From Microbacterium binotii (GTDB lineage: Bacteria > Actinomycetota > Actinomycetes > Actinomycetales > Microbacteriaceae), in the NCBI RefSeq assembly GCF_021398715.1, contig NZ_CP090347.1, positions 186,001-250,000 on the forward strand: a DNA stretch of 64,000 bases, in the 5' to 3' direction. Positions 41,364 through 50,209 of this stretch are shown here, one piece after another. The position numbers and the translations under genes were made by a program. Below the pieces are notes generated by a model, which was given only the letters and a program-made list of their open reading frames with translations, searched no databases and was not told the DNA's origin. How positions within the stretch are numbered: the first letter of the stretch is position 1; each line of letters starts with the position of its first letter.

Positions 41364-42329
41364 GTGATCTCCACCGCGTCACCCGAGACGCTGACGTCGC
41401 GCCGCGCTGCGCGCGTCGCGTCCGGGCGCCTCCGCCGCCGTCGCGTCGCGGTCGCGTGCGCGGCGGTGGCCGGCGTCGTCGTGGCGGCCCTCTGGGTCAG
41501 CGCTCTCCTCGGGGGCGCGCCGGTGGCCGCTCCCGGCGCGCAGGCGGGGCCGCCGGTCGCGCAGAGCATTCCCGCGCCGGTCTTCACCCGGGCACCTGCT
41601 GCCGCATCCATCTGCGACGACCCGGCCGTCGCCGCGGCGGTCGCGGCCGGCGACGACGAGGCCGTGATCGTTGCCGCCGGTGGGGGGATGTCCTTTCGTG
41701 AGGCCGTCGTTTCCGGAACCGCGCCCTGTATCTCGCTGTCGGACCCTTCCCGCCGCTGGGTCGTCGTCAACAAACAGCGGCCCCTGAACCCGCTCGATTA
41801 CGAGCCGCAGGGCATCGTGCAGGTGCAGGGTCTGAAGACGTTCAACGCCGGGGTGCTCCGCCAGGACGCCGCCGCAGCGCTGCAGCAGATGGCGGAGGCC
41901 GTCGAGACGGCCGGTGTCGGTTCGCTCGGGCAGCTCAGCGGCTACCGCTCCTACGACACCCAGGTGACGACGTATCAGGAGAACGTCGCGCGCGGCGGGC
42001 AGGCCGAGGCGGAGGTCTCCAGCGCGAAACCCGGTTTCAGCGAGCATCAGCTCGGGCTCGGGATGGACCTCATGCCCTGCGGCAGCGGATGCGGCACGCT
42101 CGACGACTTCGGTGCCTCGCCCGAAGGGCAGTGGGTGGCCGCGAACGCCTGGCAGTTCGGTTTCATCGTGCGGTACGAGCAGGGGTACACGCCCGTGACC
42201 GGGTACGAGGCGGAGCCCTGGCATCTGCGCTACATCGGACCCGAGCTGGCGCGCGCCTACCACGAGGGCGGCTGGCACACCCTCGAGGAGTTCTTCGGCC
42301 TGCCCGCAGCCCCCTCCTACACCAGCTGA
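41364..42329 (+). CDS. D-alanyl-D-alanine carboxypeptidase, VanY type
   Basis: Zinc peptidase that trims peptidoglycan stem peptides. The 321 residues have a cytoplasmic basic head, one signal-anchor span (about 27-50), a Pro/Ala linker and a VanY domain with SEHQLGLGMD (SxHxxGxxxD) and EPWHLRY (ExxWHxRY), the zinc and catalytic motifs. It should act outside the membrane. The start is a GTG at 41364, five bases after CACAAT. It is divergent from the radical SAM gene. Confidence 0.92.
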   Translation: MISTASPETLTSRRAARVASGRLRRRRVAVACAAVAGVVVAALWVSALLGGAPVAAPGAQAGPPVAQSIPAPVFTRAPAAASICDDPAVAAAVAAGDDEAVIVAAGGGMSFREAVVSGTAPCISLSDPSRRWVVVNKQRPLNPLDYEPQGIVQVQGLKTFNAGVLRQDAAAALQQMAEAVETAGVGSLGQLSGYRSYDTQVTTYQENVARGGQAEAEVSSAKPGFSEHQLGLGMDLMPCGSGCGTLDDFGASPEGQWVAANAWQFGFIVRYEQGYTPVTGYEAEPWHLRYIGPELARAYHEGGWHTLEEFFGLPAAPSYTS

Positions 42330-42365
42330 CGCGGCTCACCGCATCCGGAGACCTAGCATGGAGAC

Positions 42366-43538
42366 ATGATCCGCCTTCTGTTCTTCGTGGGGGCGGGGAT
42401 GGCCCTCGGCGCTCTCGTGGTCTCGGAGATCGGCCCACCCGGGGCCGGCGAGATCACCTTTCCTCTCGGGATGGCCCTGGCGGTCTTCAGCGGCATCCTG
42501 ATACTGATCGCAAGGGCCACGCGAGGAATGCCGGCCGCGTCGACCGCAGACCTCGACACGGCGCGATCCGAGGGCAGGATGGCCCTCGCACGCATCGACG
42601 CGGTGACCCAGACCGGCACATTGATCAACGACCAGCCGGTGTGCGATCTCGACCTCAGCATCCAGCCGCTGGAGGGTCCCGCGTATCGCGCGCGCGTCCG
42701 CCAGATCGTGCGGCTCATCGACATCCCCGGGGTTCAGCCGGGGAGCCTGCGCGCGGTCGCACTGCTGAGCGCGGACGGTGCAGACGTGGCGATCGCCGAC
42801 GATGACGTCACCCAAGCGCCGTACGCGGGAATCCGCATCCCCCCGCAGGCCGAACTCGGCGAGCCCCGCCTGCCCGAGCCCGGGACGGTCACGCTCAAGG
42901 GGCGGCGGCGCGGACCGCTGATCGGCGTCGGCCCGAAGGGAAGAGGAGCGCGGTTCGTCCTGTTCGCCGTCGCGTTCCTCGTCGCCGGTGCATCGGTGGC
43001 CTTGCCCTACCCGACAGCGGTCGCGCAGACCATCACCGCGCTCGGGGAGGGGCGGGTCACCGCGGATCTCCGCCGGCCGGAGGTCACCGCCGACGCGGTC
43101 GCGGCCCTCACCGCCAAGATCGGGCACGATCGGGTGGTCAGTATCTCCGTGGATGAGGACGTCATCCTCATCGATGCCCCCGTGACGCCCGGCTCCACCG
43201 ACACCGATCGCTGGGAGTACCGCCGCGGTGAGGTGACCCGCGACGGTCCGGCGCCGTCGCAGCCGGATTCCGCCGCCGAGCAGTTCTCGCTCGACGAGGT
43301 GTCCTGGCCCGGGCTGTGGACCGCGATGCAGACGGCCGCCGACGCAGAGGGCATCGACAGTCTGAGCGGCGTCGCACTGCGGCTGGAGCGGGCGGCCGAC
43401 AGCGACATCGATTCGCCGACGTTCGGGCAGCACGCGGGGCCGGTGCGCGCGCGTTTCTGGTTCGACGGCGACTACCGCTCGGTCTTCTACGACGTCGCCC
43501 CGGACGGTACGGATCCGGCGCGCACCGAGGGTCGCTGA
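42366..43538 (+). CDS. Membrane protein of unknown function
   Basis: A 390-residue protein with two N-terminal spans (about 4-24 and 33-53), a cytoplasmic beta-rich region with DQPVCDLDLSIQP (about 80-165), a third span (about 197-217) and an extracytoplasmic C-terminal domain with RFWFDGDYRSVFYDVAPDG near the end. That segment resembles the DUF600/immunity-like FDGDY pattern seen in some secreted actinobacterial proteins, but identity is unclear. TAGCAT ends six bases before the ATG, a leaderless arrangement. Confidence 0.75.
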   Translation: MIRLLFFVGAGMALGALVVSEIGPPGAGEITFPLGMALAVFSGILILIARATRGMPAASTADLDTARSEGRMALARIDAVTQTGTLINDQPVCDLDLSIQPLEGPAYRARVRQIVRLIDIPGVQPGSLRAVALLSADGADVAIADDDVTQAPYAGIRIPPQAELGEPRLPEPGTVTLKGRRRGPLIGVGPKGRGARFVLFAVAFLVAGASVALPYPTAVAQTITALGEGRVTADLRRPEVTADAVAALTAKIGHDRVVSISVDEDVILIDAPVTPGSTDTDRWEYRRGEVTRDGPAPSQPDSAAEQFSLDEVSWPGLWTAMQTAADAEGIDSLSGVALRLERAADSDIDSPTFGQHAGPVRARFWFDGDYRSVFYDVAPDGTDPARTEGR

Positions 43539-43699
43539 CCCGCTGGAGGGCCTCCACAATCGCGACACTCGGTTTCGGGTTGCGTGGGATGCGATTCCAC
43601 AGCGTGGTGTGCTCCGGCCGCATCCGCCGGTTTAGGATCGCGTCAGGCGATGGCGCCGCAGCGTGTCGACGCAGGCGCCCCGAGATGGAGGAGACGTCC

Positions 43700-44863
43700 G
43701 TGGAACGCGACATCTACGACGAGGATCACGAGGCCTTCCGGGAGATCGTGGTCGAGTTCATCAAGCGCTACGGCACGAACGCCCGGCGCGAAGCGTGGGA
43801 TGCGGCCGGTGAGATCGACCGCGAGACCATGAGGGCCGCCGGCGACGCCGGGATCATCGGGCTGTCGGTTCCCGAGGAGTTCGGCGGCGCGGGAATGCTG
43901 CAGGACTACCGCTTCCGTGCCGTGGTCAACGAGGAGGTCATCAGAGCCGGGCTCGGGTCGCTGGCCGGTGCCTTCGGCATCCAGGACGACCTCGCCGTGC
44001 CGTACCTCGCTCACTTCGGCACGCCGGAGCAGAAGCAGAAGTGGCTGCCCGGCATGGCCACCGGTGAGGTGATCGGCGCGCTCGCCATGACCGAGCCCGG
44101 TGCGGGCAGCGATCTGCGCGGTATCTCGACCGTGGCGAAGAAGGTGGACGGCGGGTGGATCCTCAACGGCGCCAAGACGTTCATCTCCTCCGGCGCGACG
44201 GCGGACCTCGTCGTCACCTTCGTCAAGACGGGCGAGGGCAACCGCCCCGACGCGTTCAGCCTCGTGCTCGTCGAGAACGGCATGGAGGGCTTCGACCACG
44301 GCAAGAAGCTGCACAAGATGGGCTTCGCCGGGCACGACACCGCGGAGCTGTCGTTCACCGACGTCTTCATCCCCGACGAGAACCTCATCGGGGGCGAACC
44401 CGGTCACGGCTTCGTGCAGCTCATGCGCAACCTCCCGCTCGAGCGACTGTCGATCGGCGTGGCCGCGGCCGCTGCTGCCGAGGCGGGCCTGCGCTGGACG
44501 CTCGAATACACGAGCAGCCGGGAGGCGTTCGGCCACGCGATCGCCGACTTCCAGAACACGCGCTTCCGTCTGGCCGACATGGCGACCACGGTCGACGTGC
44601 TGTGGGCCTACGTCGACCGCGCCATCGCCCTCTACGGCGAGGGCAAGCTCACGCCGGAGGAGGCAGCCAAGGTCAAGTTCTGGACGACGGAGCGCGAGTG
44701 GGAGGTGCTCGACGCCGCCGTCCAGCTGCACGGCGGTTACGGCTACATCCTCGAGTACCCGGTCGCCCGCGCGTTCGTCGACGCCCGCGTGCACCGCATC
44801 TACGGCGGCACGAACGAGATCATGCGCGAGATCGTCGCGCGTCAGGTGACCGGCCGGAAGTAG
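43700..44863 (+). CDS. Acyl-CoA dehydrogenase
   Basis: FAD flavoenzyme for alpha,beta-oxidation of acyl-CoA thioesters. The 387 residues have the three-domain ACAD fold: N-terminal helices, AMTEPGAGSDLRGISTVA (FAD/substrate signature 1), and C-terminal LHGGYGYILEYPVARAFVDARVHRIYGGTNEIM (signature 2). The usual IYEGT glutamate is Gly, as in the isovaleryl/long-chain type, where an ER helix (LPLERLSIG) supplies the base. A GTG at 43700 is chosen because GGAGGAG lies seven bases upstream. Confidence 0.93.
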   Translation: MERDIYDEDHEAFREIVVEFIKRYGTNARREAWDAAGEIDRETMRAAGDAGIIGLSVPEEFGGAGMLQDYRFRAVVNEEVIRAGLGSLAGAFGIQDDLAVPYLAHFGTPEQKQKWLPGMATGEVIGALAMTEPGAGSDLRGISTVAKKVDGGWILNGAKTFISSGATADLVVTFVKTGEGNRPDAFSLVLVENGMEGFDHGKKLHKMGFAGHDTAELSFTDVFIPDENLIGGEPGHGFVQLMRNLPLERLSIGVAAAAAAEAGLRWTLEYTSSREAFGHAIADFQNTRFRLADMATTVDVLWAYVDRAIALYGEGKLTPEEAAKVKFWTTEREWEVLDAAVQLHGGYGYILEYPVARAFVDARVHRIYGGTNEIMREIVARQVTGRK

Positions 44864-44891
44864 CCCCGGCGGCGTCCCCGCGCCACCCGGT

Positions 44892-44941
44892 GTTCGCCTG
44901 TCACAGATCGACGCGCTCGCGTCGATCTGTGACAGGCGAAC
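44892..44941. repeat. Dispersed inverted repeat A, copy 2
   Basis: Perfect 24-nt arms (44892-44915 and 44918-44941) with a 2-nt loop. The left arm runs GTTCGCCTGTCACAG then ATCGACGCG and matches copy 1 (771-818). It lies between the convergent acyl-CoA dehydrogenase and the broken ykoE gene. It could work as a two-way terminator. Confidence 0.85.
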
Positions 44942-44967
44942 GAGGCGGGTTGGGCCGATCTCCGTGG

Positions 44968-45530
44968 TCAGCGGGGCCGGCGGCGGGCGAGGCGTGCGAC
45001 GCCCGCGCGCCGGAGGGCATCGGCGATCACGACGCCGATCGCGGTGCCCGCCAGGCAGCTCGCGATCGTGAGCGCGAAGAAGCCGATCATCGCGGGCAGC
45101 GGCATGGTCCACAGGTCGAAGTACTCGGCTGCGAACAGCGGATAGACACGCCGATGATGAGAGCGCCGGCGACGTGCAGCCAGGTGCTCCATGAGCGGTA
45201 CAGCACCAGCAGGAACGGCAGCTCGGCGAAGAACGCCCACCACAGGTTGGTGCCGATGTAGGGCAGCACGACGACCCCCGAGATGAGGCCCACGAGAAGG
45301 CCCACACCGGGGCGCTGCAGCAGCCGCAACGCGATGGTCGCCGGAAGCAGTCACATCCCCGCCAGCGCCACCGACGCGAACGGGACGACCGCGAAGAGCA
45401 GCGTCGACAGAGCGGTCACACCCCACAGCACCACGCCGCCGGCGACACCGATGGCGGCGCAGGTCAGCAGCACCAGGGTCGGGATGCGGCCGCGAGCCGT
45501 TCGCGGCGCCTCGGCGGACGGGGCGCTCAC
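44968..45530 (-). pseudogene. Broken YkoE-type ECF S component
   Basis: Remnant of a membrane S component. From a GTG at 45530 (overlapping the SIP stop) the frame reads VSAPSAEAPRTARGRIPTLVLL to codon 60, which is TGA (45351-45353) in the context ALAGM-stop-LLPATIALRLLQRPGVG; relatives suggest Trp or Gly there. The frame then continues, but a one-base deletion near 45145-45152 shifts it between AGALIIGV and YPLFAAEYFDLW. Without these two lesions the product would be 187 residues, close to the intact 182-residue homologue at 49599. Two sequencing errors in one gene are possible but unlikely. Confidence 0.75.
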
Positions 45531-46381
45531 GCGTCGACCTTCGCGGACTGCGACGCGGAGCGAGCCGCCCCCAGCCGCCAGTACCCGATGAAGCTGATCG
45601 AGGCCTTGTCGAGGCCCCGGGCCACGAGCGCGCGGCGGGCGGACGTCGGCAGCGACTGCTCGCCGACGATGAACGCGTGTGTGCCCTCCGCCTGCAGAGG
45701 GATCTCCTCGAGGGCGGCGAGGGCGAGGGCGCCGGGACGGGTCTGCGCGTCGCGGACGAGCCACCGCACCTCGACGCCCGCGGGGGCGTCGAACGCGAGC
45801 GCGTCGGCCTCGGACGGCACCTCGATCAGGGCGACGCCCGTCGCGTTCACCGGCAGCGACGCGCACACTCCGGACACCGCGGGCAGTCCCGTCTCGTCCG
45901 CGGCGAGGATCACCCGATCGACGCCGCGTCCCGGGTCGAACCCGAGCCCCTCGTCGATGATCACGACGCTGTCACCAGGGCGTGCGGATGCGGCCCACCG
46001 CGACGCGGGGCCCGCGTCGGGTCCTGTGCCGTGCAGCACGAAGTCGACGTCGATCTCCGCGCCGGCGTCCGCGGTCGCTGCCCGATACGCGCGCACGGTG
46101 TAGTTGCGCATGACGGGACGCAGCCCGTCCGGGATGCGCAGGTACTTCAGGTACCCGAGCAGCTTGTTCGCCTTCGCGGGGATCCGATCCAAACCCTCGT
46201 CGCCGCCGACGGGGAGGAAGATGCGGAACCACTGGTCGTAGCCGAGCGGGACGAACCGGTCGATCTCGCCCTCGCCGAGCGTCACCCGCATCCAGTGTTC
46301 GCTGAGGCGTGCGGTGCGGAGCACCCGCAGATGCAGGAGGTCGGGGGAGGCGGGTTTCACGAGGCGGGAGAACCGAGCCAT
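45527..46381 (-). CDS. Siderophore-interacting protein (FAD-dependent ferric reductase)
   Basis: Cytoplasmic flavoprotein of the SIP/ViuB family that reduces ferric iron in imported siderophores or heme-like complexes. The 284 residues have an FAD-binding barrel with YDQWFRIFLPVGG and RNYTVRAYR (flavin motif RxYT), then an NAD(P)H-binding SIP domain with RVILAADETGLPAV and AFIVGEQSLPTSARRALV. AAAGG precedes the ATG at 46381. It lies 23 bp after ecfT and overlaps the broken S component, in a unit preceded by a DtxR box. Confidence 0.92.
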   Translation of the reverse strand: MARFSRLVKPASPDLLHLRVLRTARLSEHWMRVTLGEGEIDRFVPLGYDQWFRIFLPVGGDEGLDRIPAKANKLLGYLKYLRIPDGLRPVMRNYTVRAYRAATADAGAEIDVDFVLHGTGPDAGPASRWAASARPGDSVVIIDEGLGFDPGRGVDRVILAADETGLPAVSGVCASLPVNATGVALIEVPSEADALAFDAPAGVEVRWLVRDAQTRPGALALAALEEIPLQAEGTHAFIVGEQSLPTSARRALVARGLDKASISFIGYWRLGAARSASQSAKVDA

Positions 46382-46404
46382 GCGGAGCCTTTCTGTCGAA
46401 GGGG

Positions 46405-47220
46405 TCAGGCGCCGGCCCACGGGCGCACGATGATGAGGACCGCCGCAGAGACGGCCCAGAACGCGAGGACGAAGACGACGTCGCGGATGCGGAAGGGCAC
46501 CGGATGACGCTCGGTGCGGTCGGGGAAGGCGCCGAACGCGCGCGCGTCCATCGCGAGGGCGACGCGCTCGGCGTGCCGGATGGCACCCGCGAGAAGGGGG
46601 ACGATGTACCCGCCCCAGCGGGCGATCGCGGCGAAGGGCCCCCGCCCGCCGTGCGATCCGCGCACCCGGTGCGCCTGCCGGATCACCTCGAGTTCGTGCG
46701 CGAACCGCGGGACGAATCGGAATGCGGCGAGAGCCGTGTAGCCGATGCGGTACGGCACGCGCAGCTGCTGCACGAGCGATCGGGCGAGATCGGCTCCCGA
46801 GGTCGTGAAGCCCGCCGCCAGGGCGAGCGCGAGGATCGCGATCAGGCGCAGCGCCGTCGCGAAGCCGATCGCGAGTGCGCCGGAGAACAGCCGCCACTCG
46901 CCGATCTGCAGCACGAGCGGCGTCGTGTCGACCTGGGCGGCATCCGTCCACACGGCGAAGCCGCATCCGAGCACGAGAACGGCGGCCGGCAGCGCCAGGA
47001 ACAGTGTGAGCATCACCTGGCGCGTTGCCCGCGCGCCCACGAGCAGCAGCGCGTAGGCGAGGGCGAGGAACACGAGCGGAGTGGTCGTATCGCGCACGAA
47101 GACCAGCGCGAGGCTCGGCGGGATGATCGCCGCGAACTTGGCGAGGGGATTGAGCGCGTAGAGGAAACGGGCCCCGGATGCCGCTGCGGGAGCCGCGAAC
47201 GGGTCGATCGTCGCCGTCAT
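46405..47220 (-). CDS. ecfT: ECF transporter T component (EcfT/YkoC type)
   Basis: Membrane coupling subunit of an energy-coupling-factor importer. The 271 residues contain about five spans and the two coupling motifs: RQAHRVRGSHGG and MDARAFGAFPDR, variants of the Ala-Arg-Gly signatures that contact the ATPases. It starts ALNPLAKFAA after a short cytoplasmic head. The ATG overlaps the ecfA stop by 4 bp. Order and overlap show an ecfA-ecfT-sip-(S) operon. Confidence 0.92.
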   Translation of the reverse strand: MTATIDPFAAPAAASGARFLYALNPLAKFAAIIPPSLALVFVRDTTTPLVFLALAYALLLVGARATRQVMLTLFLALPAAVLVLGCGFAVWTDAAQVDTTPLVLQIGEWRLFSGALAIGFATALRLIAILALALAAGFTTSGADLARSLVQQLRVPYRIGYTALAAFRFVPRFAHELEVIRQAHRVRGSHGGRGPFAAIARWGGYIVPLLAGAIRHAERVALAMDARAFGAFPDRTERHPVPFRIRDVVFVLAFWAVSAAVLIIVRPWAGA

Positions 47221-48965
47221 GGCAGATCCGCCAAGCGCACGACTCCGTCGAGGGCGGGATGGCCCTCCAGCTGCGCGAGCGCGCGCCGCAGCGGCGGCGG
47301 ACGCAACCCGGCTCGCTCGATGAGCGCCGCGTCGGCGAACACGTCGGACGTGCGGCCGGATGCGGCGACGCGCCCCTCGTGCACGACGACGACGTGATCG
47401 GCGTACTCCGTCACGAGCTGCATGTCGTGCGTGACCACGAGCACCGTGGTGCCCGCCGCGTTGAGCTCGGCGAGCAGGGCGAGCAGCTCGTCCGCACGCG
47501 CCCGGTCCTGCCCGAAGGTCGGTTCGTCGAGTGCGAGCACCGGCGCGCCGGCCACGAGGGCCGTACCGACCGAGAGACGGCGCTTCTGACCGCCCGAGAG
47601 CAGGAAGGGATGCGCCTGGGCACGCTCGACCAGGCCGAACCGGGTGAGCAGCTCGTCGGTGCGACGGCCGACCTCCTCGTCGGCGAGCCGCTGCCGCCGC
47701 AGGCCGTGCGCGATCTCGTCGGAGACCGTATGGGCGATGAACTGGTGCTCCGGATTCTGGAACACGAAGCCGATGCGGGCGGGAAGCGTCCGGGCGTCGG
47801 CGCGGCCGACGTCGGTCCCTGCGACCGTCACGGTGCCGCGCGGGGGGACGACGACTCCCGCGATCGCCTGCAGCAGGCTCGTCTTTCCGGCGCCGTTGGC
47901 TCCGACGATCGCGACGAAGGAGCCCGCGGCGACGCTGAGCGACACATCGTGGAGCACCTCGGTACGCCCGCGCCGCAGGGTGAGCGAGCGCACCTGCACG
48001 ATCGGCTCGCGGACCGCGCGCGGCGCGGTGCCCGCCGGCACGATGTGTGCGACGGATGCGGGTGCAGGCTGCGCCTCGAGCGCCGCGCGCAGCTCATCCG
48101 GGCTCAGGGGCAGCGGCTCCATCCGGTACCCCGCGGCCCGCAGCCGGAGCGCCGCGAGGGTGGAGGTCGGCAGCCACACGCCGAGCTCGTGCAGCTCGTC
48201 CGCGCGCGTACGCAGCACATCGTCGGCAGCCCCATCCGCGATGACCGCGCCCGCCGCATCCAGCACGACGACGCGATCGATCAGCGGCACGGCCGCATCC
48301 AGGTTGTGCTCGATCAGCAGGATTGCGCGATCGCCGGCCGCGACCAGGTCGGCGAGCGTCGCGTACACCTCCTCGATGCCCCGCGGATCGAGGTTGGCCG
48401 TGGGCTCGTCCAGCACCAGGAGAGGGGAGCCCATGGCGAGGGCAGCGGCGATCGCGAGGCGCTGGCGTCCGCCGCCGGACAGGCGGTCCGGGTTCTCGTG
48501 CCGACGGTCCCAGAGTCCGACGCGGCGCAGGGCGTCTTCGGCGCGGCGGAGCACCTCATCGACGGGCAGGCGCAGGTTCTCGGGTCCGAAGGCGACTTCG
48601 TCCAGGAGCGTGCCGGTGACGAGCTGGGCATCGGGATCCTGGAACACCATCGCCACCTGCGTGCTCAGCTGAGCGACCGAGGCGTCACGGGTGTCCAGGT
48701 TCCCGGCTCTCACGCGACCGGCGACCTCGGCCGGGATGTCGTGGGGGATGAGCCCGTTCAGCGCCAGAGCCAGCGTCGACTTGCCGGAACCGCTCGGCCC
48801 CAGCAGCAGCACGACCTCGCCGGGATCGATCCGGAACGAGACGGATGCGGGAGAGGGACGCGTCGCTCCCTCGTGGGTGATCGAGAGGCCGTCGACCTGC
48901 AGGAGGGGTGCGCGGATGCCGGATGCGGCGGACGGAGCGTCGCGATCGGCGGAGGCAGCGGGCAC
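47217..48965 (-). CDS. ecfA: Fused double ECF ATPase (EcfA1-EcfA2, YkoD type)
   Basis: Two ABC ATPase domains in one chain. From a GTG at 48965 the protein has 582 residues: domain 1 with Walker A GPSGSGKST (~50), signature LSGGGRQRLAIAAAL and VLDEPTANLDP; a linker; domain 2 with Walker A GANGAGKTSL (~353), LSGGQKRRLSVGTAL, LALDEPTFGQD and a switch VVTHD. Fused ATPases mark the YkoD family, whose known partner S component is YkoE. A TTG at 49001 in the same frame would lie inside the DtxR box and is less likely. Confidence 0.92.
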   Translation of the reverse strand: MPAASADRDAPSAASGIRAPLLQVDGLSITHEGATRPSPASVSFRIDPGEVVLLLGPSGSGKSTLALALNGLIPHDIPAEVAGRVRAGNLDTRDASVAQLSTQVAMVFQDPDAQLVTGTLLDEVAFGPENLRLPVDEVLRRAEDALRRVGLWDRRHENPDRLSGGGRQRLAIAAALAMGSPLLVLDEPTANLDPRGIEEVYATLADLVAAGDRAILLIEHNLDAAVPLIDRVVVLDAAGAVIADGAADDVLRTRADELHELGVWLPTSTLAALRLRAAGYRMEPLPLSPDELRAALEAQPAPASVAHIVPAGTAPRAVREPIVQVRSLTLRRGRTEVLHDVSLSVAAGSFVAIVGANGAGKTSLLQAIAGVVVPPRGTVTVAGTDVGRADARTLPARIGFVFQNPEHQFIAHTVSDEIAHGLRRQRLADEEVGRRTDELLTRFGLVERAQAHPFLLSGGQKRRLSVGTALVAGAPVLALDEPTFGQDRARADELLALLAELNAAGTTVLVVTHDMQLVTEYADHVVVVHEGRVAASGRTSDVFADAALIERAGLRPPPLRRALAQLEGHPALDGVVRLADLP

Positions 48966-48997
48966 GGAGGATCCAGAGTTCGGACGGGCGGGTCCTC

Positions 48998-49016
48998 CCA
49001 ACTTAGCCTAACCTAA
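48998..49016. promoter_or_regulatory. DtxR/IdeR-type iron box upstream of the ECF-SIP operon
   Basis: The segment 49003-49016, TTAGCCTAACCTAA, is a perfect match to 14 positions of the DtxR consensus; over all 19 positions 15 match. It lies 33 bp before the ecfA GTG and overlaps the stop codon of the upstream TetR gene. Iron repression of ecfA-ecfT-sip is expected. Confidence 0.82.
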
Positions 49017-49594
49017 CTCGGCTTCTCCAGGAGCTCGTCGATACTGCGTTCGTAGGCCGCCGTCAGCTGCGCCGGTCCCATTCCGCACAGGAGCGCGAAC
49101 TGCAGTCCGCGCCACTCGGCGACGACGCGCGTCGCGGCGAGCTCGGCCGCATCCGGAGTCCACCCCTCGGCGACGAACACCGCGCGCACGCGGCCCGCCC
49201 ATCCCGTGCCGAGGTGCGAGAGGAACTCGTTCCAGCGTTCGGGATCGCCGAGCGCGACCGCGAAGCGGTGGAAGAACATCACCAGGTACGGCCGGTTCTC
49301 GGGGGCGCCGATGTCCTGCCACGCCCGCAGCAGGCGTTCCCGCAGCGGGACGTCGTCGGCGGCAAGGCGCTCGAAGACGGCGGCGAGGTACGGGAAGCGC
49401 TCGATCGCGATCTCGGATGCGGCCTCCAACAGCCGCTCCTTCGAACCGAAGTAGTACAGCAGCATCCGGTTGTTGGAGCCCACCGCGCGTGCGATGCCCG
49501 ACAGGCTGAGATCGATGAGGCCGTTCTCGAGGATGAGGTCGGCCACGAGCTGCGCGAGCCGGCGGCGTTCCGGGCTGTCGGCGCCGTCGGTCAT
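49013..49594 (-). CDS. TetR family regulator
   Basis: A 193-residue repressor: N-terminal HTH (LAQLVADLILENGLIDLSLSGIARAVGSNNRMLLYYFGSKERLL, residues ~13-57) and a helical ligand domain with a tryptophan-rich centre. It follows the intact S component by four bases, so the two are co-transcribed, and its stop overlaps the DtxR box of the ECF operon. Its targets may be the S component or the ECF genes; no operator palindrome is obvious. Confidence 0.9.
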   Translation of the reverse strand: MTDGADSPERRRLAQLVADLILENGLIDLSLSGIARAVGSNNRMLLYYFGSKERLLEAASEIAIERFPYLAAVFERLAADDVPLRERLLRAWQDIGAPENRPYLVMFFHRFAVALGDPERWNEFLSHLGTGWAGRVRAVFVAEGWTPDAAELAATRVVAEWRGLQFALLCGMGPAQLTAAYERSIDELLEKPS

Positions 49595-49598
49595 CGAC

Positions 49599-50147
49599 TC
49601 AGCGCCCGCCGCGCACGACGCCCGCGCGACGCAGTCCGATGCCGACCCAGAGGCCCACGGCGGTCCAGGCGACGGGGGCGAGGACCGAGATGGCGAGGTA
49701 GGCGACCTGCGCCCAGATCGGAAGCGTCTTCAGGTGCGCGGCGAAGAACACCGCGGCGGCGATGATGACGCCGATGACGAGCGCCGACACGAAGAAGCGC
49801 CATGCGCGCCACGACCGGTACCGGGTCGCGGCGGCGACCACCTCCTGGATGCCACCGAACAGCACGGCCGTGCCCAGGAACTGCAGTGCGTACTGCGGCG
49901 CGGTGGCGCTGGAGACGAGGGCGGCCAGCAGATGCGCCAGGAGCGCGACGCCGGGTCGGCGCAGCACCTCCTGCGCGATGATGCCGGGCAGCACGTGCAC
50001 GCCCAGGAGCAGGCCGTACAGCGGCGGGACGAATCCGAGGAGCGGCACCGTGGCCCAGCCCGCGATGCCGCCGAGGATGCCCGTGGCCACACCGATCGCG
50101 GCGCAGACGAGCAGCACGCGCGTCGACAGAACGGAGGTGCGGGCCAC
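49599..50147 (-). CDS. YkoE-type ECF S component (intact)
   Basis: Substrate-binding membrane subunit of 182 residues with five to six spans and the YkoE pattern: LLVCAAIGVATGILGGIAG, then VHVLPGIIAQEVLRRPGVALLAHLLAALV, then GTAVLFGGIQEVVAAATRYRSW. YkoE itself binds hydroxymethylpyrimidine; here the nearby iron box and SIP gene suggest a different ligand (inference). TAGTCT ends six bases before the GTG, indicating a leaderless mRNA. It is similar in layout to the broken gene at 44968 and may have taken over its role. Confidence 0.85.
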   Translation of the reverse strand: MARTSVLSTRVLLVCAAIGVATGILGGIAGWATVPLLGFVPPLYGLLLGVHVLPGIIAQEVLRRPGVALLAHLLAALVSSATAPQYALQFLGTAVLFGGIQEVVAAATRYRSWRAWRFFVSALVIGVIIAAAVFFAAHLKTLPIWAQVAYLAISVLAPVAWTAVGLWVGIGLRRAGVVRGGR

Positions 50148-50209
50148 CTCCCCAGACTATCGGCGACAGGGCGGCCTGCGGCCCGGAGCGGCCAGGAGAA
50201 CTCCGGTGC

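Noticed and set aside
45351-45353. In-frame TGA read as selenocysteine
   Set aside because: No SECIS-like hairpin follows, the family has no Cys or Sec at this place, and a second lesion (frameshift) occurs downstream; decay is simpler.
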